DNA of 35,464 bases, from assembly GCA_015680685.1 (NCBI GenBank), contig MNCI01004198.1, positions 77,670 through 113,133 on the forward strand, in the 5' to 3' direction. The notes under the pieces are model-generated. The model searched no databases. It was not told the origin of the DNA and saw only the letters and a program-made list of their open reading frames with translations. Position 1 is the first letter of the stretch. The number at the start of each line of letters is the position of its first letter. The position numbers and the translations under genes were made by a program. This stretch comes from Gnetum montanum (Eukaryota > Streptophyta > Gnetopsida > Gnetales > Gnetaceae). This document shows, piece by piece, positions 19,391 through 29,636 of this stretch.

Positions 19391-19480
19391 TGAGGTGTTA
19401 GTCTAGTAATATGAGTCTTGGCCTAGTAACCCTAGATCACAGGTTCAATTCTACTAGGTAGCGTTGAGTTATAAACTTCT
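19391..19480 (+). mobile_element. tRNA-derived SINE-like unit, plus strand
   Basis: Degenerate box A TAGTCTAGTAA (19399-19409) and box B GGTTCAATTCT (19442-19452), followed by ACTAGGTAGCGTTGAG and TTATAAA. It aligns well with 12755-12840 and, inverted, with 19237-19312. 19481-19649 has no gene; its end resembles the family A LTR end. Confidence 0.6.
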
Positions 19481-20599
19481 ATAAATCTTGAGGTGTACCC
19501 ATGTTTCACTTATTCTAGGTTTCAACACCCCTAAAATTCAAATTTTTGAGGCTTTAAAAACTATTATAAATTAAATTTAGTATTTGTTAACATTGAGGTG
19601 CCTATTTTTGTGGACCTTATGATCTTGATTATCACATCAAAATTTACCATAGTATTAGATTTATATTCGATGTTAAAATAATATTATCACCATCATATAG
19701 TGTATATTATGAACATTAATTCATAGTGTTAAAGTCATTGGATGACTTTATTGCACTTCACCTTATAAATGTATAATCACAAAAAATTGTTTGGTTGCTT
19801 TATTTTTGACTACTATGCTTGAAGAGAAAACTGTTATGTATTGATATGAAGGCCAATGCATGAAGATTTTGAACTAGAATATGTTCTTACTAAGGTCATA
19901 TTTCTTTTTAACATGCATTAGAACATGTGATCTAATTGTTTTATTATTTGACTTTGCATGAGGATATCAATTTTGATCTTAAATTTAATCTCACTATATG
20001 CATTTGTATTTGATAAATTTAGTTAGATATTTATTATTTGCTATCAATTATGTGCTTATTCCTAGTTTTATTTTTTGATTTTTCTTTGTGATAAAACCCC
20101 CAAAAATAAAGTCTTTTGTCAACTATTTGTTGAAATGGCTCACAAGGAATAGAAGATAGTACAATCCCAAAGTATAAATAGAAAAATATATTATTAAAGA
20201 TTTAGCCTCTTCTTTCTCTAAGAAGATAGTTTAAGCTTCTCCATTATTATCGCTTGCCCCCACATCTTACATAATAAGGATCATCAATTGTGGTGGTACT
20301 TCCACTACCATGATAGAAAAGCCTAAAGCAAAGAAGGTCAAGGTACATTTTACAATGATTACACATTATGAAGTGATAGCTAGCATGTCATGCAACTTTG
20401 ATCTTCCATTGGATAAGAATGATTATATGAATTATTCAGTGATTAAGTGCAACATCCAGTTCCATTAATATGATTTAGACTAGATCAATTAATTGGTTAA
20501 AGAGGGTTACACTACAAAACTTAAGAGATATAGTTTAGCTCCATTCATAGATTTTGCAATGTTCAAGGATAAAATTTTGGTAGAAAATGTTTTTTCTTC

Positions 20600-20604
20600 A
20601 CATA
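20600..20604 (+). repeat. Target site duplication of solo LTR, left (ACATA)
   Basis: ACATA, repeated exactly at 21444-21448 on the other side of the solo LTR. Confidence 0.75.
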
Positions 20605-20749
20605 AGATGAGCGACAAGATACCCCTACACCTAACCATATGAATCACAAGCATTTACATGTGATCTGGTCAAACTCTGCAGACCTTAAGTTCCTAAGTAC
20701 ACTGGTTCTAGGAAGTGAAATCTAATCGGGATGGTTGTTGTCTTTTCAG

Positions 20750-20845
20750 TTCCACTCATGAGGTACAAGTGTATGATTAAGTGCAACTGAGGTATANATT
20801 CCACTCATGAGGTACAAGTGTATGGTTAAGTGCAACTGAGGTATA
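20750..20845 (+). repeat. 47-bp duplication around a single N
   Basis: 20750-20796 and 20799-20845 are the same except for one base (GATTAAG against GGTTAAG), separated by an N at 20797. The related gypsy LTR has this segment once, which supports an unmerged contig overlap. Confidence 0.85.
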
Positions 20846-21335
20846 TGATTTTTATCATTTTGTATTTTATAAGTTTAATCACCTAAAACATGAATGGAAG
20901 GTAGGGGGATTTAATATCTAATTATTCTACTGCCTAGCTAGNTTACCAAACGTTAAGCACGTCTAGGTTACCAAGTGCTACACGTATGCTCAAAGTGGTC
21001 ATGCTTGTGTTCATTAACAATTGGAAATTAATTACTTAATTAAAGTGTATTAAGATAAAGTGCATGAATATTAAATGTAGTAAAGGAAACATTAATCTAT
21101 TCATAGTGCTGCAAGCATTATCAAAAGGGCTCGTCTTTATTTCCATCACACTATTGTGCTCAGATACATCAATGCTTAAATAAAGATCTGTACACACTCA
21201 GACTCCTACTACGGGCACTCAGAAATATTCTAACTCTGGAATGGCTAAACTACAAGAACTTTGTTACTCTATTCAGAAACTAATGCCCAAACTGTGTGCC
21301 CAAGCACTATATTTATAGGCTGGCATACATCTCAT

Positions 21336-21418
21336 GATATCAGATATCCGACATCACTTCTTGTGACTCAATATCGTGTATCTAATATCAAGGCTTCAAT
21401 ATCGGGTATCCAATATTA
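21336..21418 (+). repeat. Three near-palindromic units in the solo LTR
   Basis: GATATCAGATATCCGACATC (21336-21355), CAATATCGTGTATCTAATATC-like (21369-21389) and CAATATCGGGTATCCAATATT-like (21397-21418) repeat a partly self-complementary word built on AATATCGGGTATCC. On the LTR sense strand they lie just upstream of the TATA-like box, a position where LTR enhancer repeats are often found. Confidence 0.6.
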
Positions 21419-22247
21419 GAGCATAACTAAACATGATTCATCAACATATAAGAATGAGTAGCCTATTATTAATTTAGTAAGATTTGGAGGTTTGCAAATT
21501 TGTAAAAGAGATTTTTGTAGCTTTACTACCATATTGTAAAGGCATAATTTACATTAAAGATTGATTTATATCCAAAATATCAATTTAGAAATTACTTCAA
21601 AACTTAAAATAATTAAGATGAGATGTGTAAAGCCCTCATAGAGACAGTAATGTTAAGTTAGCTGAAAATGATATACTCTAGTCTTGTAGAAATCGTCTCT
21701 TGCAAAGTCTCCATAAAAGATAGGAAAAATTATAGCGTATGGTAAATGATGAATCTCTTATATGTGGTGGTGAATGACACAAGTGTGGTAGACTAAATTT
21801 CTATTTTAAAGAAGGATTTAACAAATGATATGTTGAGCTGCTATTATAGCTAAAAACCTCACTTCTTTCATGATTACCTATTTTGTACATTTGTTAAAGT
21901 TTTTGAAAAATTCCAAGAATGATGATATTGCTATTGTGGTGAAAGCCAAAAATAAGGATTCCATGCATAAATTCTTTGTAGAAGCCTTCTCAAAGAAAGA
22001 ACATCCAAAGACAAAAATCTCAATAATAAAGCAATTGAGCAAATTATAGTTGAAGGGATGACTGATTCTTAATGATGGTTATTCATTGTTAAAAATAGTG
22101 AAGATGTTTTATTACCATCATCAACTAGAAAATAAGATCATTCATTAGAAATTGACAATTGTACTTTTTAAAACTCATATTAATAAAAATATGATTGCTA
22201 AGGTTTTGTATGATTCATTAAATTGGAACAATTTGAAAATTATCATG

Positions 22248-23094
22248 TGATAAAGCACCATATGTTGGTTAGCTACCTAGGCACATCCTTATTAACATAG
22301 CCTCATTGACACATGCCCATCAACACATGCTAGATGTGTTAGTGCAATATGCATCAATGCCTTGCTACTTGAAATCTATAAATACACACATGCCATGAAC
22401 ATTGAACATCATAACTTTAGTAGCATAATAAAGCTCTTACAGTTTCTCTCTGTAGGACTTAGATAAAATTCCCTCTAAGTGAATTGATTATATGGAATTT
22501 TATTCAAGTGCAAGATGCATTGGATACTTTTGCATGTGGTAATAAAATCGAGATTGATTCCTTCCATTGCAACACTTGAATGAGCATTTAATTTACTTTC
22601 TAGCACTTTACTTTTCATGCACTTTACTATCAAGTACTTAGGAAATTAATATTTTATTCCTTTGCAACATGAGTACAATCACTTCAAGCATATTATATTA
22701 ATGCATGACAATTCTAGCAGTGGATACTTAGTATATCGAATAGTAAATACTTAGTAACCTAGTAGCATTAGTATACGTTCAAGATGTGTACGGAAAGTGG
22801 GAATAAATGCTTTATGTTTAGGATAGTTTAGTTAATCAATTTTATTTAATCACTTTTTAGACAAATAAAATTACAAAAATTATAAAAATAAATATCTTAT
22901 ACCTCAATTACACTTAACCATACAAACACATTAACATAAGTGATGCTTGTAAAGGTAATGATTAGTAACCATATCTTTTACCATCTAAGAATATAGACCG
23001 TTTAGGTAAAACATGGTCCACAAAATTCGATTAGATGAAATGTACATGCTAGTGATTCATATGGTTGGACATAGGGAATATTCACTACTCATCA
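22248..23094 (+). repeat. 5' LTR of gypsy element
   Basis: 847 bp, starting TGATAAAGCACC and ending CTCATCA. It is recognised by alignment with the inverted solo LTR at 20605-21443 and by the primer site right after it. CTATAAATA at 22376-22384 is a likely TATA box, about 130 bp into the LTR. Confidence 0.8.
22376..22384 (+). promoter_or_regulatory. TATA box of gypsy LTR
   Basis: CTATAAATA. The solo LTR has TATAAATATAG at the corresponding place on its sense strand, so the element is conserved between two independent copies. Confidence 0.6.
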
Positions 23095-23113
23095 TTAGCA
23101 TCATTATCAGGAA
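23095..23113 (+). other. Primer binding site, tRNA-Asp type, decayed
   Basis: The 19 bases after the LTR (TTAGCATCATTATCAGGAA) align without gaps to the plant gypsy primer site TTGGCGCCGTTGCCGGGGA. Every difference is G-to-A or C-to-T. It settles the LTR end and the gypsy assignment. Confidence 0.7.
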
Positions 23114-23253
23114 CTACTCATTTTAGCTAAGTGCGCTAAGTATTTTTAGGTAGTGAAATCATAAAAAGTCATTGTAAAAGTATAAAATGTATCTTCTCTT
23201 AGAATAATAATAATAATAATTTATTAAGACACATGAAATAAGAATAAAATAAT

Positions 23254-25200
23254 ATGTCTTCTTCTTATAGGACTGATTCACCACCTATTGATGATTCTAA
23301 CTAATACGACGGACCTCGAAAGGATGCTGATGAGGTTCCTCAACAACTAAAGGTGGTTTATGCACATCAAGATCCTTATTATATGAACTTCAACTTTGTC
23401 CTCCATTAGGATGAAAAAATATGCTAGAGAGATTTGGAGGAGAATATTGTGTTGCCTCCTGATTATTCCTTTAATGCTCATGACAACTCTCATGAAACTG
23501 GTTATTGAAATAGTAGGCCCAGATTACCAAGTAACAGAGTATTTTTCCATAGATTATCAACCAACAAAGGTCCAACTTAAAAAAGATAAATGCATGGAGG
23601 CATGCCATGAAGTATTCAAGGGTAAATAGGTCTTGATCTTATTGTTTTTATAATCACAAAATGAGGGCCAAGAATTTCCATTAGGGTAACCCCAACACCA
23701 AGGTCCCCCTCCCTTTAACGAGAATGAAACAACTTATCAATGGTTATGTTTAACCTTGGAAAATAACTAAGATGAGTTCTAGAGCTAGGAGAAACTGAAG
23801 GCTAAGACCTTTGAATCATTCATTAAAAGATAACTAAGGGACCCCACGAGAAGGGCAAGTTGGCATCACTCTTCTAATCCTCCACCTTCACCATCCTCCT
23901 CCTTATCAAACTCTGATAGGAGGGAATATGATCAAGACTAAAGGAGAAATGATCAAGGAAAAGATGGAGATTATAGAAGGCCCCATCATAGAAATGTAAG
24001 AATAGAGCATAGATAATAATAAGAGAAGGAAGAGCATCATTAAGAAAGATAGCATAACATGTCATATCATAGGAGACATGGTCATGACAAGGGCCACCAT
24101 GAATATAATGACTATGATGAGCCACTACTTGCTATAATGAACATGGTAAATATTTCATAGGAAATTTATATTCCTACTAGTCCTTAGAGGGATAGCTGAA
24201 TCAAATAGCTTGATATGAACAACATCCCTAAATTTGAAGGAGGGGATAATGCTAATCCACAACATCATTTGGAAGCCTTCCATGATGCCTACACATTGCA
24301 AAATATTGAAAATAAGTGAAAGAAACTCAAAATATTTTTTAAATTATGTATCAAATAAGTTGAAAGTTGGTATTAGTCATTAAAGATGAAAGCTATTTGC
24401 AAATAAAGTACAATGATGGAGCTATTCAATGATAAGTATCAGACATAGTTCAAAGTATCCAACTTAAGAAAATAAATTCAAGACTAAAAACAAGATAATC
24501 TTGAATTCCTTGATGAAACCTTGGGCATGTATTACTCTCTTTTGCATTGATCCCTAGGCCATGATTTTTCTCAAAGAAAATAGCTTTACCATGTGATAAA
24601 TGAACTTAGAAATAAAACTAGAGAGACTTTTGGGATTTATGCCTAAGGAAGATTGTTCAAAATGAAGGTCTATTAGATCCAAAGGCCTATTGATTAAGTG
24701 GCCAAGGAAGAAGTAGAACTTAAAAAGAGAGAAAGTATGTAGGAGTATGATAGAGATCCTTTTATTTGTAAAAGGAACATACATTTCTATGATCTTGATG
24801 AGGAAGCATCACTAGATGAAGTGGTACAAAGGAAAACCTTGTCGATTCAAAAATATATCACAGAGATATTGGATAAGGTACATCAAATGTGGACTTCTTA
24901 TATGAGAAGTTCCAAACAACTCTAAATATTATGGAAGAGAAACTGAAGTAGGGAATCAAGATAAGGATAGAAGAAAAAGAAGAGATACTGGAAAGGACTT
25001 ATATTAACAAAAATATATGGCTACAATAGTTGATGAAATTGTAGATTTAGAGATAGAGGAAAAATAATGTGACATATGCCAATATGAACATCCTAAGGGA
25101 TGTTGTCTTATGTTATCAAAATCATAAGAATTTGGGATATATGTTTTAAATGTAAAGGTTGTAAAATGGTGATCACCTAGGAGATTGACTTATCCACAAG
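23254..25200 (+). pseudogene. Gypsy gag, broken
   Basis: A likely start at ATG 23254 reads MSSSYRTDSPPIDDSN and then DADEVPQQLKVVYAHQDPYY with stops. After an Arg/His-rich section (about 23880-24130), NIPKFEGGDNANPQHHLEAF at about 24214 is the start of the retrotransposon gag domain ('xxPxFxGxxNxxxHLxxF'). A decayed knuckle CDICQYEHPKGCC lies near 25070. Long stretches are readable only across stops and frame changes. Confidence 0.7.
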
Positions 25201-25789
25201 GCAATTATCAAGAGAAATTTTAGCAATCATAGTGTTATCCAAGTGGAGCATCATCACAACCTTAAGATCATTATCATCAATGAAAAAATCCACAGTCTAT
25301 TATGTCCAACAACCTGTATCTCCTCATGACTCTTCAAATCATGCCTCTTTCTTACATCACTATTACCTCCCCTAAACATCATTGAATAAACACTATGTAA
25401 GTTGAATATCCTTTTACTTATCCTCTTAATTATCCACCATAATACCCTACACCTTCCACTTCCACTCCCTTGCCACCTGCACTACCTATGCAAGGAGAAA
25501 TCCCATCATAGCCTCAACAACACAATGCCATGAGGATCATGAACTTATAACTAGATTACAATTTGAGTGGTTCTAAGCATAAGCCTAAGAAAATGTCTTT
25601 CTTTAGGTCCAACAACTTACCTATACTCTAGCAGGTAGCTATGGCTACTAACCCTTTACAAACTACTTTAGAAATCACCAATGAGCTTCCTTCAAATCAA
25701 AGGTCCCAAAATGTGCATATTGTCATGTTAACACATGTAGTTACCAAATGAATCAAGGTAGAACACCTTCCTCAGGAAAAGATCTAATC

Positions 25790-26220
25790 CTAGAAGTCCT
25801 CTAATTTACTTACAAATTGTAGGGAATGATCCATGTCAAGCTTTGCTAGACTCAAGTTCTAGGGTAAACTTAATCTCCCAAGAGATGTATAAAACTTAGA
25901 ACTTGCCTCTACTAAAAAGATCTAATATTGGGTTAGAGCTCATTGATTAATCCATTACTATTACCTTGGGATTAGTAAAGGATATTGTAACCACTATTTG
26001 TGGATGGTCTTATATAGCAAATTTCCTAACAATCCATGTGGACAACTATAAGGGGAAGTTCCCAATTATTATGGGAAGGACTTGGCTGAGTACAATTTAT
26101 GCCAAACTAGGGATAAGAGACATTTCTTTGGAAATTTTAAAGGAAACTGATTTTGGAAAAGTGGAGAAGAAGAGGGTTCCATGCATTATGTATAGTGACA
26201 TAGGGTGCCATTGCATGTAA
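25790..26220 (+). pseudogene. Gypsy aspartic protease, broken
   Basis: CQALLDSSSRVNLISQEMY (about 25832-25890) is the retropepsin active site, with Ser for Gly in DSG/DSS. GLELID then ITLGLVKDIVTTICGWSYIA follow, and FPIIMGRTWLSTIYAKLGI is the conserved 'xILLGRPFLxTxxA' flap-end motif. 25966-26220 is open for 84 codons. 25200-25790 is a low-complexity Pro/Tyr-rich linker with no domain. Confidence 0.8.
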
Positions 26221-26331
26221 AAAAATTTGGATTTTCAAGAGCACATCCATCACAACATGCAATAAGTATGCCAAAATATCAAATTTTCAAAGGTGATTGT
26301 ATGTAGTAGTGACAAAACAAAAAGGTATCTA

Positions 26332-27534
26332 TGAGGATCGTTGAACTTAGAAGGGAGGGATGAATAAGTTCCCCAACAAAAATCAATTGTCACAAAAACC
26401 ATACCTAAAATTACATGGTTCTCCAATTTGGGTACTCCATACTCAGAGGGTAGATTGCTTGCATACCTTCAAACTTTTTTCTCTCAAAATGTGATTTAAA
26501 GGATACCACACCCTATAAAAGCTTGAAGATTTGCTCTAGAGTGATTCATTACTGTGAATCCACTCAACTTGATTAGGTTTCAACAAAGCTTAGAATGTGG
26601 TTTTAAGGATCCCACAACCTTTACAAATTAAGCTCCACTCTAGAGTGTTGTGATGCTAAACCAACCACTCAACCTAGATAGGTCTTGACAAGCTTAATGA
26701 TGATGCCTTCTCGCAAGAATGGTATCAACCCTAGCATGGCAACAAGAAAGAAAAATAAATAAATAAATTATAAGGGAAGTATGCAACTAATTTGTTGGTC
26801 CTTCAACTTTGAAGCATAGTACAATATAATCACTACAACAATACAAATTATGGAAAAATGAGGTACAAATTCAATAGAATGTAGTTCATAATGATTACTT
26901 CATGTTTACATTTGCTTGCTCACAAACTTACATGTTGGCCAAGAGAATGAAGCCTTCTCATTTCTGAGATCACCTTGGAATTCATGCAATGACTATCTAA
27001 TAATTACTAGAGATGTATTATTTGAGATTGGAACATCTCTCTACATTCAAATTCCATTTTAGGGAGATTTCTCTTCTTCATGGGAGACGTCTTTAAGGAG
27101 ATGTCTTCATGGAGACGTCTTCTCGTGAAAGAAGACATCTCCTATTTCTGGGAAATGTCTTCTTTTGAGCATCCTTCATTTCACCCAAGATGTCTTCTTC
27201 ATCAAGGAGATGTCTTTACTTGATAGGAGACATCTCCTGCTTTTGGGAGACGTCTTCTCTGCATTTGAACTCTTGATTCTAATGCTTCCTCTCAATCACT
27301 GGAGCATCTTCTTTTGACTTGAAGTCTTTGTTACTCATCCATGCTCCCTTGAGTCCTTGTAGTCTTTACTTAGACACCAATGTACTTATCCAAGCTTCCT
27401 TGAGTCCTTGTAGAAGTCATTTTTTAAGTTATCCTTTAGTCTTAATCCATGTGTTTGTCCTACAAATGCAACCACCACACAAACATCCTTGTTCCTCATT
27501 TTTCTTAAGGTTTTGACATACTAAAAGGTTAATA
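26332..27534 (-). repeat. 3' LTR of SIRE-like element
   Basis: About 1,203 bp. 26660-27534 aligns with 31640-32523. The left 330 bp has no partner in the other LTR because that part is deleted there. The right edge at 27534 is where minus-strand TATTAACC corresponds to TGTTGACC at 32523. Confidence 0.85.
27062..27265. repeat. Cluster of AGACGTCT / GGAGACATCTCC palindromic words in the LTR
   Basis: At least ten occurrences of GGAGA(C/T)(G/A)TCT(C/T)C-type words within 200 bp, some fully self-complementary (AGACGTCT, GGAGACATCTCC). The 5' LTR carries the same cluster at about 32000-32250, less regular. GACGTC is an ACGT-core sequence of the kind bound by plant bZIP factors; that these are enhancer sites is inference. 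Confidence 0.6.
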
Positions 27535-27553
27535 ATATCCCTATTTTTGGTGA
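27535..27553 (-). other. Polypurine tract of SIRE-like element
   Basis: On the minus strand, CATCACCAAAAATAGGGATA precedes the LTR start. It matches the usual plant SIRE junction of a purine run (AAAAAGGGGGAGA) before TGTTA, with decay. Confidence 0.6.
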
Positions 27554-27789
27554 TGTCTAAAACATAAGAAAATGGGTTAGTAATCTCTAGAAATCCTAGA
27601 AATCAAGAATAGTCATATATCCTCAATATTTTCCAAGTCAGCAAAAAGCACATATCAAACTCAATTCAACTCAAAATTTCTTCACCTTTTTGGACAACAA
27701 CAAAAAGGAGTGAAGTAGAACTTCCCTTGAACATGTGCAAGAGAAATGTTTTTTGATTTTATTGGTTGTTTAAAAAAAATAAAAAAGTA

Positions 27790-28668
27790 AGAGAACTTAC
27801 TAGGTAGGATAGGGTAATATTCCCATATTTTTGCATAAAGAAGTTAATCACCTCTCATCAAGGGGTTTTGTAAAAGCATCAACAAGTTGATTTGTTGTCC
27901 TAATAAACTCTAATTTTATGTGTCCCCTCTGAGTATGTCCATGTATAAAGTAATGATGAATTTCAATGTGTTTGGTGCAGGAATTGTTGAATTAGATTTT
28001 TGGTCATATTTATGATGTTGTTTTTATCACAAAAAGATAGGCATAGATTGTGATTAAACACCTAGGTCTTTAAGTGTTTCTCTCATCCATAGAAGCTAAG
28101 CACTATAACTTCTAGCTTAGATATATTTGGCTTCTACTATAGAAAGTGCTATAGAGGTTTCCTTTTTGGTTGTCTAGGAGACAAGGCTTTGTCCTAGAAA
28201 AAAGTAATTTCTATTTGTGCTACAACAATCATCTGTACAACCTACCCAATCTACATCACAATATCCAGCAAGATCAAGATGAGAGTCCTTTGGATACTAA
28301 AGGCCCCAGTTAGTAGTACCTTTTAAATAATGAAATGTTCATTTAATCACCTTGAAATGAGATTCTTTTGGGTTGGCTTGATATCTAGGACACATTCCAA
28401 CACTTAATGCAATGTCTGGTCTACTAGCAGTTAAATAAAGTAGACTAACTATCATGCCTTTATAGATCTTGTGATCAATAGGATTACCTTGATCATCCTT
28501 GGTAAATTTAAAATTTGTAGCCATGGGAGTATTCTTTACCATTACATTGTATAGATTGAATTTGAGAAGAAGATCTTTGATATATTTGGTTTGACAAATG
28601 AAAGTTCCTTCTTTAGATTGATTGATTTGAAATCCAAGGAAGTTTTTTAGTTCTCCTATCATGCTCAT
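27790..28668 (-). pseudogene. SIRE-like Copia RT end and RNase H, broken
   Basis: 28668-28339 is open for 109 codons: GELKNFLGFQINQSKEGTF, YIKDLLLKFNLYNVMVKNTP and YLTASRPDIALSVGMCPRY, the C-terminal RT segment joining RNase H. Further left, after stops, HIEIRHHYFIHGHTQRGHIK-like sequence and QLVDAFTKPLDER (about 27990-27850) form the RNase H tail. Several frameshifts lie between. Confidence 0.85.
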
Positions 28669-29330
28669 TTCAAACTTAGCCTACATAAGATTTGAAAATT
28701 TGTTGTAGAGAGTTTCATTAGAAGCACCAAAAATAATATCATGAACATAAATTTGAACAATAAGAAGATCACTACCTTCTCTTTTGAGAAACAAAGTAAC
28801 ATCAACCTTTTGAAATCATTTGATATGAGATGTTGAGAGAGTCTTTCATACTAGGCTCTAGGGGCTTGTTTAAGTTCATAGAGAGCCTTCTTGAGCTTGT
28901 AAACATGATCAAGTTTGATGGGATCTATAAAACCTTTAGGCTGAACAACATAGACTTCTTCTTGTATAGTTCCATTTAGAAAGGCACTNATGAGGCTGAA
29001 CAACATAGACTTCTTCTTGTATAGTTCCATTTAGAAAGGCACTTTTTGCATCCTTTTGATATAGCTTAATATTTCTACTACTAGCATAAGCTAAAAGGAG
29101 TCTAATAGATCCTAGTCTAGCAATAGAAGCAAACATTGTATCAAAATCAATCCCTTCCTATTGATTGTATCCTTTGGTAACTAATCTAGTTTTATTTTTC
29201 ATTATAGTTCCATCTTCATCAATTTTAATTCTAAATATCCATTTTGTACCAATAATGGATTTATGATTTGGTCTAGGTATTAATTCCCATACATCATTTC
29301 TAGAAAATTGATTTAACTCATCTTGCATAG
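28669..29330 (-). pseudogene. SIRE-like Copia reverse transcriptase core, broken
   Basis: IGTKWIFRIKIDEDGTIMKN and RLVTKGYNQ (about 29250-29160), a TAG replacing Gln, [40 protein letters not shown] (D for the catalytic Asp is kept), and QIYVHDIIFGASNE at about 28755-28715. The YVDD box is YVHD at 28749-28738, an Asp-to-His loss. The segment 28938-28988 is duplicated as 28993-29043 around the N at 28989. Confidence 0.85.
28938..29043 (+). repeat. 51-bp duplication around a single N
   Basis: 28938-28988 and 28993-29043 are identical and are separated by an N at 28989 plus three bases. The RT frame needs only one copy. This is most simply an unmerged assembly overlap. Confidence 0.88.
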
Positions 29331-29636
29331 TAGAGATCCAACCCTCCTCACCTTCAGCTTCTTTAAATTTTTTTTGTTCAAGTTGTGAGAGATAAGCTAA
29401 ATAAGCACAAAATTCTTTGGTTTAACTTCTAGTGTGAATACCATCTTGAACTTGCCGAATAGCATCGTTGAGAGAGTGAATTTTCTAAGTCTAGGCACCT
29501 TGGGTTGAGTAGAAAAGTTCTTATCAGGTTCATCTTCTTTCTCTTGTTCAAGCTCACTATCAATTTCAGAGTTCTTATCAACTTGAACTTGAGTGGCACT
29601 AGATAGTTTTTGAATAGGAACAACTTCAACATTAGG

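Larger units (their letters stand above)
20605..21443 (-). mobile_element. Solo LTR of the gypsy family, minus strand
   Basis: 839 bp flanked by ACATA at 20600-20604 and 21444-21448. Read on the minus strand it starts TGATGAATCATG and carries TATAAATATAG. It aligns with the gypsy 5' LTR at 22248-23094: for example ATACCTCAGTTGCACTTAAC against ATACCTCAATTACACTTAAC, and GTGATTCATATGGTTAGG against GTGATTCATATGGTTGGA. It ends CTCATCT where the other ends CTCATCA. No internal sequence is attached, as expected after LTR-LTR recombination. It sits inside family A copy 2. Confidence 0.82.
19650..22247 (+). mobile_element. Family A LTR element, copy 2 (truncated, interrupted)
   Basis: TAGTATTAGA at 19650-19659 aligns with the copy 1 primer site TGGTATCAAAG with mainly G-to-A and C-to-T changes, and the leader after it aligns with bases 38-110 (TTTATATTCGATGTT against TTTATGTTGATGTT). 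The spacing from primer site to the KKVKVH coding motif is close to that in copy 1. The copy is interrupted by a solo gypsy LTR (20605-21443) and ends at 22247 in mid-frame where the gypsy element begins. Its 5' LTR must lie left of 19650, but I could not find the start. Confidence 0.6.
20290..22247 (+). pseudogene. Broken unrecognised ORF of family A, copy 2
   Basis: Segments in the same order as in copy 1: KKVKVHFTMITHYEV (about 20325), KEGYTTKLKRYSLAPFIDF and MFKDKILVENVF (about 20500-20597); then, after the solo LTR, KFFVEAFSKKEHPKTKI (about 21970), YYHHQLENKI (about 22110) and AKVLYDSLNWNNLKI (22199-22240), matching copy 1 EKILFNEAGWNIENI at 1785. Many stops are present. Retained similarity between two very diverged copies indicates that both descend from one protein-coding ancestor. 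Confidence 0.55.

Noticed and set aside
20935-21000. Apparent reverse-strand SINE-like words (TTGGTAACCTAG) near the N at 20942
   Set aside because: The segment lies inside the solo LTR and aligns there with the gypsy 5' LTR (around 22740), so a third SINE there is not needed.
27062-27265. CRISPR-like array of short repeats
   Set aside because: Repeats are imperfect, overlapping and without unique spacers, and lie within a plant LTR.
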